Part shown: one piece after another, positions 1 through 13,400 of the stretch
How the letters are laid out: each line of letters opens with the position of its first letter
Numbering within the stretch: position 1 is the first letter of the stretch
Assembly: GCF_905220415.1 (NCBI RefSeq)
Contig: NC_059539.1
Location: forward strand, 7,130,001-7,194,000
DNA: 64,000 bases
Reading direction: 5' to 3'
From: Colias croceus
Lineage: Eukaryota > Arthropoda > Insecta > Lepidoptera > Pieridae
Notes under the pieces: generated by a model
Database searches by the model: none
Seen by the model: only the letters and a program-made list of their open reading frames with translations
Told to the model about the DNA's origin: nothing
Program-made: the position numbers and the translations under genes

Positions 1-3000
1 AATTATCGTGGCGCGGCATGTCGTAAAACAGTGCATATTGACGGAATATAGAGAGGCCGGCACACAGTGCTTAATGACATTAATCACATTGATTTATTGT
101 GGTTCCGAGTTATTACAGGCCGGGCGTAGGGGCTAGTGTGCGTGCGTCCACATAGAAACGATTCACTTGTCTATGTGAGCTTCTTGTGTAAATGTAATAA
201 TGTGACACATACAGTATGTTGCATACTTTTCTAATCAAGATTAAAAAAAAAACATATTTTTAATTTATTTTTGCTTGCAATGGCTGCTCTACTTATCTTT
301 GAGTGAGCGCACTCATTAACACTAAATTGTAATACCAATCTAAAGTTCGTGCTCTTACAATTTACATCTCTCTCATTTATACGTTTTATCCTTACCTATA
401 TTTTAAGCTATGAGGCGTTTTGCAAAATAAATGTATTATATTCCTAAACAAGAACACCCTGGCTATCTATCGTGTCTCATTTCACGGACGTATCGGTTGT
501 GTGCGTGTATGGCATTAGGCAACAATTTACGCTGTTTGCGGCGTGTTAATATTGATTGGCTCGCTTTATTTCGACTCGCGCGAATCTGTTCAAAACTAGC
601 ACATCTGATGACTTTAACTTTTGCTTCATTATTCTAATGTGTACTGCATATAATCCGTATGAAAAAAACTCCATACACTTCTATTTTTATATCTATAGAG
701 ACGTTATTATCCTGACTGAGCTCTCTAAATAATTGATGTGTTTTTAATATTAATCTATTGGACACACTGATTAACAGCCTGTTTCCCGTAATTGCAAAAT
801 GCAATGCTAATTTCAAATTAATTATTTATGGTTATTGGAACATCAGATTTGTATTTTGTATGTTGAACGCAGAACGATGCATATAAAGATACGATCTACA
901 GCAATAACTCATGGTATGCAAGTTATATTATGAGCGTGTTTCTAGGTCCTTCAAAGTTACAATGTGCCACTTAGTCCATGGGAACCGTGGCAGTACGTAC
1001 ACTTTACGCATCGTGTTTACAAGGAAAGTCAACGTGCGGACTGCGATGACCACGTCTTCGAGTCGCGAACGAGCGCCTCCCAGCATATCAATCACGTTAT
1101 TATAATTTCATAACGCAACGCTTGTCAACGTAAATAATACGCAAAATTTATGTTACGAGGTTCTCACCGTTCGACGGAGGCACAATGAATACTTAATACA
1201 CCATCATTAATATAAAACAGAGAGCGTTCCACTCATATTCATTTGAGAACGTGGATATAAATTCAATTAAGCAGTTAGTATTTAGCGACGGACGCCAACG
1301 AAGTTTGTTATAACTTACGTCAAGATTGCAAGCAATAGTCGCCTCTAAGTGAATACATTACAGATCGTATTGCCGATTAGGAGTTTGATTTAAACCGTAA
1401 TTAGTTATGGCGCTGGTACTCCACGCATCGACTTAAATGTAGTACTTACTCCTTTTAGTCGTGAGCGTGTACTTATTTGCATGAGGTGATTTGAATATTT
1501 TCATTGTATATTTCACCATTTCTTACTTCGATTTAAAAAGTAATTGAATATATTTTATAATATTAGCGATGGCTTACCATAAATAGTATACACCGCAGTG
1601 GAAAGAGGCACTTGTAAGGCTATAATATATATTGTAATATGAATCGGCTTAGACGGTAATGTTATTAATATGACTATTCTCGGTATATAAATTTATATCG
1701 TACTTCATCAATTCTTACCAGACTGAGAATGTTTCTAGTTAAGAATAACTAAGTATGTATAGAAAGAGAGAGGCTCGTGTCCAGTGATAGATTTTAACAT
1801 TTTGTACCTACGTCATTTTCTATGTAGAGATAGAGTCACAAATAAATTTGCGTATTAGAGTTAAAATATCCGATTATTCTTAAGTATTGATTACCTACGC
1901 TTAATGTGTTTCTTTTTTATTATGACTTGGTTGCCGATACGATGTCTATTGCTATTTAAAACCTAAAATCTAAATGATTTAATTTTGCGAGCACTTTTTT
2001 ATTTGAACACTTAGGATCCTAATTTAATACTTAAAATTGTTTACTCAGTGCAAAAGTAAAGCCAAAATAATTTAATAAAGTAGAAACAGGACTTCATATT
2101 TTGAGTGATTCCATATTGAGTGAAATATCTAATGTCGATATAAATATCAAATAGCGAATAGGGATCAACCCCAGCCATGGTAATGAATAATGATAGACGA
2201 GCGGATTGTCGGTCATCATTAGAGTTATTTTATTGGGATAATTAGGTAGCCCTGCAACACTAGATATTTTGTTATCGCTATTGTCGAAGCATAGCAATTT
2301 AACTTTTCGAACATTTTCATTATGTTCTGCAAAATATTTTACTGTCCGACTACAGCATAACAATAAAATGTCGTCGTTGAAATAACTTCATTAAAGAATG
2401 TTATAATTGACTTACAGTAGCTAGGTACATCTACCCTGAACACACTATAACTTATAGCAAAATGAATCGCGTGTATAAACATTCCATAATAATTTTATAC
2501 TAGTCAAAGAATAGTATTAATGAATAAAAAACAGGTGATCCGGACGAGAACCTAGAATGCTAAAACTGCCCTATTTAATATTTCCAACAGGACGTTGATA
2601 TTAATGTTGATAAACACGGACGGCCGACATCGCGGTCGGAAGTGGCTTCATCCATCATCCTCCCGCCCTGGATAAAAACGCTCGTTAGCCTCCCCCTCCC
2701 ACCTCCTTCATACCCTACCTGCCTCTCTATTAATGTTCCACTCAAGTACCTCTATTACGGCTGTCATTTATTATATCCATTTTAGCGGATTGCCCGATCT
2801 CGTATTATTCATTAGGGAATGGTTGATTGCTATAAACGCGATATAGATTGACTTTTTTCTAAACCAAATAAAAGGGTCTTGCATTTATATATTGAACACG
2901 CGATTGATATGAATCCCTCAGCTGGCCTTATCGAAACCAAAGCGAAAGATGTGAATTTGTGTAGGTAAATCGCAAAGCCACAGTTCCCTTTCCCGCTGAA

Positions 3001-4652
3001 CAGGAACTATATAAAACGTCAAAATAAATCTAAAGCCTCGAGGGTATTTTCCGAAAGGAAAGCGGAGATTGAAGAAGGGGTGACAACTCGAATCCTTGGA
3101 AGGCGAGAATCGCTTAAAAGTATGCGGAACCCGTCTCGCGTATTAAAATTATTATGAAACCACCGCGCCGCGATAAGGCGGGATGATACCGACTTAACAC
3201 CCCTCCCCACCCCCCACCGCCCGCGCCACTATCGCATGCCACTCCGATGCCTTTCCAGTATATCTACATGAAAAGTTGCGTCTACGGCTTATACACAAGT
3301 TCGCCGTGTATAAGTGACAAAACTTTGTAACTTCGTGGCCTTATCTAAACATCTTCAATTGTTGGTAGGTATAAGTATTTTCACTTTTCTATTCAAGTAT
3401 TCACCTAGAAGAAAGCAAAAGACTCGTTTCAACCCTTTAATATCTAGATATATGTACCCACATAAAAATCGTTTTCGGTTATTCATATTGAATTAACATC
3501 GAACTACTAATTCCTGAACTTCCAAAATCTTATTAAAATTCGTTTGAATGGTTAAGTTGAAACTTGAAACATTAACCAGATGGAGTTATTCAAACAATGC
3601 CAACGTCGAGTAACTTTATGCAGAAGCTGCAACCGTAGGTATGTCGGACAACAATTATAACTTTGGCCCTGGACGCGGCGGTACGTTCCTCTGCAACAAA
3701 TAAAATATGTCCACGAAAACGCGCGAAGGGGTCGCAAAGGGAAATTTCGTGTACGAGACAAAGATAAGCTTAACCAGCACGAAATTATGAGCGTTTAACT
3801 GTTTCTAGCTGGAGAATCTGGCACGGGCGCTTCGCCGGCTCGCCAGCGCGCGTTATTTACGAGGGGGTGGCGCGCCCCACGCCGCCGCACCGAGATAGTG
3901 CCTACCCCGGAAGAGCGCCGTCGCCGCGGCCGTCGCGCGCCCCGCTGCCGCGCCGAACTGACCTCTTGAGCCGGCAGCACAAGCCACACTTCGTGCGACA
4001 CGCAGCACGCTGCCATTACAACGCTACGGTTCTGCTGGCCCTGAGCGCTGCCATCGTTGTAGCTGTTGCACTCCGAGATACACCGACTTCACCTCTATTA
4101 CCAACACTTTAAAGCGAAATACCGCCACTATCGCCCGAAGTCGCTCGAATACAACGAGCTCTAGCGTTTTCCAACGTTATAGGTAGTGAAGATGTCTAGT
4201 ATTTCTTGTTTATGATAGCATAAATATGTTCGCTATGGTAGCTAAATTTATGCTACGATGTCAATGTAGTAGCGTATACTGCCATGTTACAAAAAAGGAA
4301 ATATACTACTATCGTATATTGTTAACTTTTCTTGTTTTATTTTAAATTTAATTATGGAGTAGAAGTGTCGCCTTATTCAGATCAACAATACATTTCAATA
4401 CTAAAAAAGATACCTGTGTCGTTTCAATGTAGTTACCATTACTTTACATTTATTATATCTTTTAAATTAAAACGGTGAAAACAGTCTATCTATATCAATT
4501 ATTCTCAAGTGCATAAAAACACTCTAGAAATACTTTATAAATGAACAAACCTGTCAATGCAAAGTCATAAAGTTCCCTAAGTGAAAATAATAGAGAGTGA
4601 AAAGGAAAAAAACGTATGAAAGTGTCCAGGGCATTATTTGCCGCAGAACCAT
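1..4652. other. Gene-free DNA upstream of spalt
   Basis: I see no supported coding exon here. The DNA is AT-rich with several GC-rich islands (about 2610-2720, 3180-3240 and 3830-4110). The short open frames in the islands show no domain, no codon bias and no plausible splice partners. Because the next gene is a developmental transcription factor with a large empty upstream region, the islands are candidate cis-regulatory elements. That is inference from position and base composition only. Confidence 0.5.
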
Positions 4653-4654
4653 TA

Positions 4655-5920
4655 GGGTAGACTGGGTACGGTTGAAACAATTTCACTTAAAACGACCATA
4701 ACTTTGCTGTTTATAACCCGAGCGATGAAAAATATACATTAAATAAAAGAGCATGTATCTGTCTACTAATAGGCGCTATGATTTTAGTTCCATGTGTATT
4801 ATTTTTTAAAATAGATCAAATTAAAAAAATAAATCCGATTTGTTTCAACCGTCCCCATACCAGGGGCGGTTGAAACAGTGATTGGGGTCAGTTGAAAAAT
4901 ATGCGAATAATACAAAATATAGCATTAAAATATGTTTTATTGATTGTTTATTTTAAATCTAACAATAATTAAGTAACTCTTTTACAATAAGGTCTGCTCT
5001 CTAAATATGGTTACATAGAAACAAGACATAAGTAACTATTCCTCATCTTCTGATTATATCTCTTCTTGTATTTTATTTATTTTTTGCTTCTTCGGTGTTA
5101 CTTTTACATTTTCCTCTATCAAATTTCTTTCTTTTTCCTCTATCCGATCGCTTCTTCACTTGCTTAGCTCTAGTTCGTTTCAATATTAATTCTTGCTTTT
5201 TTCTTATCTCTTCCTTATCTTGTGTGTCAGTGTAAATAGTAGATTTCCTAAGTTTTCAGCCTCTATTATTGTACCTTCTATTGTTATATCCTCTATTATA
5301 TCCCATTTTTTTATTTTCTTGCTCGCCAGAGTCATCTCGCATTAGAATTTACCTTAGAAGCGAATAATTGTGCTTCTCTGCCACTTTTCGCAATGATCTC
5401 CGGTTTTCACTTCCTCATATGAGTCTTTGTACTTTGATAAGTCTATTTATCTTCCCGAAATCTCTCTTACACGTACTATCGGCATTTAAAAATACAAAAA
5501 ATAATTAAAACAATGTTTCAACCGTACCCAAAAAAAATGTTTCAACCGTCCCCAACTCCTACTTTAGGTAAAATACAGTTATAGTAATTGTAACAACAAT
5601 GATACACAAAAACTAGTCACAATGTCATATTCCACAAGATTCACTTCAAACAAAAACGCACACTTAATACTGTGACTAAAATAGATACGCCAATAATTGG
5701 AAAAATCTTCAAGCAAAAATACTTACTTTTGGTCATAAAAACACAATAGGGTCTTATAAAATCAGCTGAAGCGCACGGAGATCGACGCAACATTGTGGTT
5801 CGTATTTAGAATAGTTGTGCGCTTCATTTTCCCCTTGGACCCCTAACCCCCCCACCAACGGTTTGCGAGATATTCGTGTTGTTTCAACCGTCCTTTGTTT
5901 CAATCGTACCCAGTCTACCC
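4655..5920. mobile_element. TIR DNA transposon flanked by TA
   Basis: The element starts GGGTAGACTGGGTACGG at 4655 and ends with the inverted copy at 5920. About 24 of 25 terminal bases pair (one G/A difference), and both ends are flanked by TA (4653-4654 and 5921-5922), as expected for Tc1/mariner/pogo-type insertion. The motif TGTTTCAACCGT(A/C)CCC, which is part of the terminus, recurs inside in both orientations: a hairpin at 4841-4877, direct copies at 5514 and 5538, and copies near the right end at 5880 and 5896. It is 1266 bp long with no intact transposase, so it is a decayed or non-autonomous copy. Assignment to the pogo/Tigger branch is tentative. Confidence 0.8.
5036..5190 (-). pseudogene. 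Possible decayed transposase C-terminus
   Basis: On the minus strand inside the TIR element there is a Lys/Glu-rich coding-like stretch that ends in an acidic SEDEE tail before a stop at 5036-5038. One in-frame TAA interrupts it a few codons earlier. Charged low-complexity tails are common in pogo/Tigger-type transposases, and the TA target fits. No DDE catalytic core can be read, so this is only a suggested remnant; it could also be chance purine-rich DNA. Confidence 0.3.
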
Positions 5921-5922
5921 TA

Positions 5923-8900
5923 CTTTTGATATAAACAAAATAACAAAATATGAGCGTCCGGCCGTTGAGTGCCCCTGGCCACTTTTATATTTCATGAGCT
6001 AAGTTAACTGGAGACATTTTACCGCGACCATTTGCTTTTATCATAATATACAGTTGGTGTATTATTTTTCTGTGAAAATTTTAAGTGTGAATATGGCATA
6101 CTTGGCGATTAATTCAAAAATGAATTAATAGTTGTAAGTACATATTTTGCATTTATACTGTGTGAGGATACATACGTAAAATTAATACATAGTTACTAAT
6201 ATTAAAATTTAAAATTTCACTATTATAAATAAGAAAATTTAATTATAGTTGTTTTCATTGACCCAAATGCTGAACTAGAAGTTCACATTCGAATTAGACC
6301 TCTTACTTACTTCTCAGACCTACGAAAATAAATAAAAATTGATCACAAAACACTACTTTAATTAAGTAGGTAATATTTTAGATAAGTACTGAGCTGATTA
6401 TAATCTAATAGAATATTTTTATTATTGATCAATTTATATAAATATTTTAAACATTCTGAATACCTACACTAAAACAATGGAAAAAGGAAATATCTATCAA
6501 AGAACATGTGATAACAACAATGACAATACTACAAAAAAACGTAGTCGCGAAAGCGGTGACAATAACCCTTTAGAGGTCGAGGCGAGTAAACAGTAACAAG
6601 GCGTTAAGCTATGTCAATGCGGAGGGAAGCCCGCTAGAGCAGCGAGCGACGCAGGTCGGCGAACGAGACGCAACGCGAATTGCGGCTTCGTGCACGATCC
6701 GCTCACCGGATACCCGCACGACTGCCCGTCAATCACTGTCCAAATGTAATAACTTAATTTTGACAACTCCAGCCTCTGAATTCCACTGCAAAAATCACTT
6801 CATAACATCACATGAAACGCGAACGCCGCAAGCGCTCACCCACTTATTACCGCTTCAATATGCGTTCCTTCTGCCCGCGTAATTCTACTCGATCGACATA
6901 CGGCTTCATCGCACAATGTATCATCTACGGTTTATGGCCGTGTAGGAATGTAACGTAAACCGCGTGAAAATGGCGATAGCTTTTCAGAGGGAGATATTAA
7001 AATGCATGGAAATAAATTCGGCGTCGCATTCGGTCGTACAGCTTTGGGGGTGCAGTAAAAATAAACAGCGACGCCATTAGAACTCACTTCCATATTCAAA
7101 TTTATGAACGCGTCCGCAACGCCCGGCCGCCTCATGCCACCAGCTCGCCGACCGTTTATACCACTGATGTTAGGACGCGCGTATTGTTATTGTAGGTATT
7201 TGAAATTTTGAAGGATAATCTAGCTAAACATTCAATACTAAGCAATAATTAGGTACTAGAGTTTTTACTGTAACGGTTTTAAAAAGTAACAGTTTCGAGA
7301 ACTATTAGGTAGGCAGGTACCTACAGGTGCTAAAAACATAACCATCTAATCTAATCATTTGTACATACATTAGTAACTTAAAATTTCTGCGCTTCTTGAA
7401 ATTTAAATGTAGAGCCGTCCGCGTCTTGGTCACCAAAACATGTGAAATATTTCTACAAAACATATCTATACCTAAATCAATTTGGATTATAGTCACTTTG
7501 CTACGTAGATAAGGAAATTCCTGTATTCACACTTTATATACACTTTAGAGATTTCGTTGTAGGTAGAGCAAATATAAAGATTTCCATAATATTGTCAAAA
7601 AATATTCATCATAATTCCTAACTCAACGTGAAAAACATCATAAATAGAGTTAGCATTAATCGCATGACGAATGCTCTACCGACGAACAGTACCTACAGGG
7701 CACATGCTTTAGCTTAAATAAACATACGTTTTCAAAAATTTGTGTATTTAAATCGAATGCGACTTGTGTTACGGCTATTTCTGTTTAACAGCCGCACTGA
7801 TGGATCTGAAATAACACCTTTACCGTTCACAGAACTCGCATTAATTCATAGGGGATTAGGTGTCATCATAAACAGGAATTATTTAGTCAACTGAGGTTAA
7901 AAACAACAACAGCTCACACTAATTACAAATGTAAGTCAAATTAATAGCTTGCAATGAACAAGACCAGTTTAATAGTTTTCTTTAATGAAAGAAATCGAAA
8001 ATTGTGTATATCAATTTTGTAGAGAAGGTTTGGTACCTAATAACTAACTTAGGTACCTATACGTAGGTACCTACGTATTCACTGAGAATTATTTCTGTAA
8101 ATTATTTATTTGAAGACCGAATTGTTTTACATATTTGTAAACCAAATCAATATCTTAGACAATTGATATCGACTTAGGTAAATACAATTCAATGTTAATT
8201 ATTATTGAAAACTAATAAAATAATCTAAAATTTGTCAGGTGCTGAAATATTTCTAGGGCTCGATATATTCAATTTCATGCACCACCACATACTACGCTTC
8301 ACATAAATGTATACATAACATTTGTAGCAGGCAATAAATGCACTAAAAAGTACACTAACTACAGGTATATTCACATCGCCACATTAAAGTCCCGAGCCGA
8401 AGCGATGAATATTCAATACAAACAGACAGATATAAAAAGTCAGTTGATGTTGATCGTTAATTAAAACTTTATTTAATTGATTTTATCAGATAGCATACAC
8501 AATGTCGTCTTACTAACTCAACAGAATTTATCAATAAAAAGAAGCAGGCCGTTGTAATCAAGTACCTAAATGAAATTTAGAGTTCGTTTAAAAATAAACT
8601 ATTTTGAAGTAAATATTTAATTTATATTTTGTGCCTTGTTTAAATAAATACACGTTATAACCATTAAAATACATTTATTAAAAAATGGAGATGAGGAGAT
8701 TGTTCTCAATACTAATTAAAGATTTTTGTTGACATTTAACTCCTAAACAAACAAGATATTATGAAGTCTATTTATTGATAGCTCTACATGTTTGTTTTGC
8801 ATGAATCTATTGCTGAATAGTGCATAAAAGTATCCTAGTAGGTACCTATTGGAATAATTTATCCATCTCAATAATATGCTAATGAACTTTTATCTAATCC

Positions 8901-9985
8901 CACTATCAATAAATAATTTGTACCCCCCCCCCCCTTTATTTACATTTCAAACTCCAGAAAGCGCTGACACGAACAATATAATATGTACCTACAAATTATA
9001 AATGTCATCAAGTAATGTTATAAGTTTAAATGGGAGGCAAAAGTTTTTAATAGGGCCAATTATAAAGCGGTAGCGAGTCACACGTCTCGACCCGATGACT
9101 GGCAGATTCGTCTAAATTGCTTCTATCACATTAATATTGGATTCGGCCCGCCCCGGGACTACCGTACGTACCTATATCTGTTTAATTTAAAGAACACAAA
9201 GCGATTGACATGGCTCCCGGCATCCGCTTTTTGATAAGTCGCAGTTTCAAAAATTAAAATCGATGTCGATTTAGCCAGAATCTAGTTAGTTGTCATTGTA
9301 GTATTCGACACAGCTGTCGTTGCTCATGACTCAGTGAAATGTTCGCTTTTCATTTTTACTATTTTAATTGGATAGATTTTCGATTTTGATATGGCTAATA
9401 AAAAGTAAAGAACTAATTATGAATCATAGTTAAATTATTATAAGCGAAATTAATTTCTTTCAGGTATTCATTCTATAATTAGAACTCTATGTAGTTAGGT
9501 AGAGTTTGAAAATTAGAAATAAATATCTAAATGAGCTTAAAGTTGTAAAGAATGTATCCATCTATCATTCAAAATATTATCTGGACTGGACTAAGATATT
9601 TTATGTGTGAGTGAAATTAATAAATTGGTAGGTAGGTACCTAACATTATTGCAAATAATATTTGTATATTATTCGATAACAAAAAATAATGATATTTTTC
9701 TAAATAGATACAGCACAATTAATTTATAAGTTTTTATTAGATAATGTGTGCTGTAAAACTTAGAGTATTTATATTTTTAATCTATATTTTTTTTAAACAT
9801 AATTCAAGGAAACATTTAAAATAAATCAAAGAAACCCTTCATTAAATAACGCTGACAAAACATGATAACATTATTACGCTAGTACTGGATCACATACTAC
9901 ATTGCACCTATGTTGCCAATGAAAACAAATGTACTAATTCACAAACAAAGGATTATAACTTACAAAGTGTAGCTTCAATTAGCGA
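5923..9985. other. Gene-free DNA upstream of spalt
   Basis: No coding exon is supported. A GC-richer, CpG-containing patch lies at about 6545-6745 and another at about 9060-9180; the rest is AT-rich with scattered TAGGTA/TACCTA motifs and a poly-C run near 8922-8935. The patches are candidate enhancers of spalt by position alone. Confidence 0.45.
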
Positions 9986-10435
9986 ATGTGGGAGGCTTCG
10001 CGGGGCGAACGTCGGTCGCCATCTAGCGGGCGTCAACACCGCCCACCCGCGTCTGGAGCCCGCGGCCGCGGCCACATGTCACTTATGAATATGAGGCGTT
10101 ATGATTATGAAATATGCCCCGCCCTGAATATTGAATATGGAGGAGGGAGAGCTCGGAACGCGTGCGAATGGGCGAAGTTTGATTTATGAGCCGGGCGCGG
10201 CCCCGCCTCCCTGTCATAACCGTATACCTGGTGCGCGCGCGCGCGGCCGCCCGCCGCCCGCCGCCTCGCGCTCAGTCCCGCGTCAGATGGCGAGAGGTGC
10301 GCTCCTCTGACCGTCCGCACCGCACTCCGAGTCCGCACGCCGCCGAGCCCGTCCGCGGCCGCGAAGTGAACTGTGTCCGGGGCGAGCGCTCCCTGCCATG
10401 CGCTGGCCGTGAGCCGCCAGCCAGCGCCTCTCAAC
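9986..10435 (+). promoter_or_regulatory. CpG-rich spalt promoter and 5' UTR
   Basis: Base composition changes sharply to GC- and CpG-rich from about 9986 to 10480, directly before the first spalt coding exon. A TCAGTC sequence at 10272-10277 fits an arthropod initiator and would give a 5' UTR of about 160 bases. No convincing TATA box is seen 25-35 bases upstream. The long open frames across this stretch on both strands are what GC-rich DNA produces by chance. Confidence 0.5.
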
Positions 10436-13400
10436 ATGCCGCGCGTGAAGCCCGCCTGCGTCCGCCGCGTCTCCATCGGTACTTACTTCTTCACTATCGA
10501 CACCCAAACATCACCCGACTGAAGGACTGTGAAGTCTCCTTCGGGAGCATAAATCGTGTTACCGCTTTTCGGTTTTTGAAAGTTTCGTTTGTCATTTATT
10601 TATTAAAATGATTCAGTTAGCGACGATAAAATTTGGCATTCATCAAAAAGTGCGCAAAAAAATTCGGCCTCTGCGTGGTGAGTAAACAGTGTAGTGAATT
10701 GTTGAACCCGGTTATTTCTGATATTTAGCGTTAGGCGGCTACTGATGTATGTACGAGCTTTCTTCATTTTTTAATATGAATTAATTCGCTTTTATTTTAT
10801 CATAAGCAGTCAATATTTCATTTTAACTTAAACGCTCTACCATTTTGGCTCTACCTTTTCCCGACCAAAAAGTATTACGGCAAAATTTGCATTCAAAACA
10901 ATTTTAACTGAAAATAAAATCTTACCCTTTTATTTTCTTAGTTGATTTAATATGAGCCATTTTGGTAGCACTTAAATTCATATTAAAACGATGTATTTTT
11001 CTCTCCAATGAAATTAAAACAAATACGCTCTTCATAAAGAACAGTAGGTACCCACTGTAGCTATTCAAAAAAGTTTATAAAAGCCTTTTGTATGTTACTC
11101 ATAAAAGTAACTAAATGCACACTTATGAATAAATTGCTTTTCTTTGTGGTTTCACCACACTCTTGTTGAAACTATATTATGCGCAAAAGCATTTGTAAGC
11201 TTTAACATTTTTCAAATCTTCGTAGAATTTTATTCAAACATAAGTATTTTATAAAATCTTAAATCTTATCATACATCATTAATGTCAAACATATGCCATA
11301 ATAAAATAATACAACAAAGAAGCAATATTTACTCAAGATTTTGTAATAATGGAATTAAACGAGTCTTCTTGGACAAAAACCAATCAAAAATAAAACGTTA
11401 GAAGTTCTGCGGAAAGTTTACATTTGAGTGTCATAACCCCGAAAAAGTATCACGTTTTGATAAAAGCCTTAAGTGGCTGTATATTAGTCGAATGACAGGC
11501 CGTCAAATTTTTATATATGTGCCGCTACACTTCTTTATTGCTGTTCTATAAAAAATTTAGTGAGCTTTTTATCTTCCAATGATTGAAACAAGCTGCATAA
11601 CTAGGTATATTCTCGAAGAAATATTTGATAACGAATTTGATGGCTCCAATATAAATTGAAAAAGCTACTAAGCGATCAGGTTCTAATCCGTATTTACTAA
11701 AATGAAATATTGATACTTATGTATATTGCGTCCATTTACCTTGAATGATGAATAATAATTACACTTAATGTATAAATTATAGACTTTCTGTAAGTGGATT
11801 AATTACCATCGTGTTTCAAATTATATAGTTTTATATATTCAAACGGCTATAATATTTATCGAGTAGGTATATAATCAACACATCATGAACCGAATCTATG
11901 ATAGATCACTATTCAAATAAACAGGAAATCCTAATTTTAGCTTATAGTTAAACATCAACTGAAAAAGTGGCTTTGATTGAAACCGATTTAAATAGCTTCT
12001 GGACGATAAAGACACATGAATATATGGGCATATTATTTTTTGTCAATAGGTATAGTGGATATTGTCGAGCGGCATTATTTATTTTTAATGCAAAACGTTT
12101 TTTGCACTTCCCAGTAAGGCGCACGTCGCTGTCGCAAGCCAGCGCTTTGAGTCGCCGCGCTGGCCGCAAAGCTTACACCCAAATTGCGATAAACAGACAC
12201 CACTAATCCTCCTTCTTACAAACTAACTATTAACCACACCGGTATCTCGATACAAATGAGACATTTAAGCCCTTACCGCAAGATTATCCCGGATTATTAT
12301 GATGTTTTGTGTCGGTGCTCACTTTTCGCTCGCTTTTCAATGTAAACATTTACAAACGCTATCGATAAAATATAAGGGCCTGCGTAAAATCTATGCCTTC
12401 AGATAACTTTACTTTCTAATATAATAATTATGATGCGGACATCAAATGGACATTAAAAACTCTTTGGTGAAAGTTGAAAAATCTATACGATAAGCAAATT
12501 TATGCGTTTACGCATTAAATATTTTAATAACCTGATATTGAGTACTTGTGGTATCTTAAGTTAAATAAATTTTCTATATTCGAATATGATAACGGAGAAG
12601 ACAATCAAGAAATCGAACGATACATTAAAAAAGCTCTTGATAGAGTCAAATTCTTATTAAATATTAGTGTGTTAGTAATTTGGTCATAATTCGTGTGTTT
12701 TTAAACAAAACAAATGGTTTATTATATAATTACATTAAATGCCGACAGCAATAGGTATTTAATCCTTATGTTTTAAATATCAGAAATTACCTATGCACTT
12801 GAAGCCAGTAAAGTGCTAGGATAATTTGATAATTAGTAATTACCAATTGTTGTACTAATTGTGTTAAGGTATAGGTACATTAGGTATTATAAATAATAAA
12901 TTTTGATTAAAAATGTTGTAATTTTCAATTAGAATACAAAGTTATATATAATATAGGTATCTATATTTGAATCGTAACAATGGATGATTAGTGATGCTCC
13001 CAAACAAAGGTCGAATAGATCACCGTCACATTGAATTTCATATACCTACATAGTTATAGTTAATATTAATTACAATGACCACACTATTCTTCAAAATAAG
13101 ATACCAAATTCTAGAATATCGCTTATTATCATTCGTGTCAAGTCATCAGTTCAAACGGTTGGGTAATTTAAACAATATTAATTAAACATTATTATTTGAA
13201 TCTCATTTATTTTTTTCATTGTTTGTGTATTCTATTGTAAAGCTAATTTGACCCCAATATATACTGTCTATTGTTAAGGGACTCATATAAATGATAACTA
13301 ACATGAATTTGTTTCCCTAACTTCAATCAGAAATGGAAAATGGAAAATATTAGTGTAAACAATCTGAACGATAAGGTTCCTATAGAAAATATAATGCAGT

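Noticed and set aside
3795..4112. Open frames of 73-81 codons in a CpG-rich island
   Set aside because: Same cause: base composition. No splice partners, domain or start context.
10105..10611. Overlapping open frames on both strands around the spalt promoter
   Set aside because: GC-rich DNA lacks stops by chance. The Arg/Ala/Pro-rich products match nothing, and the real first exon uses another frame.
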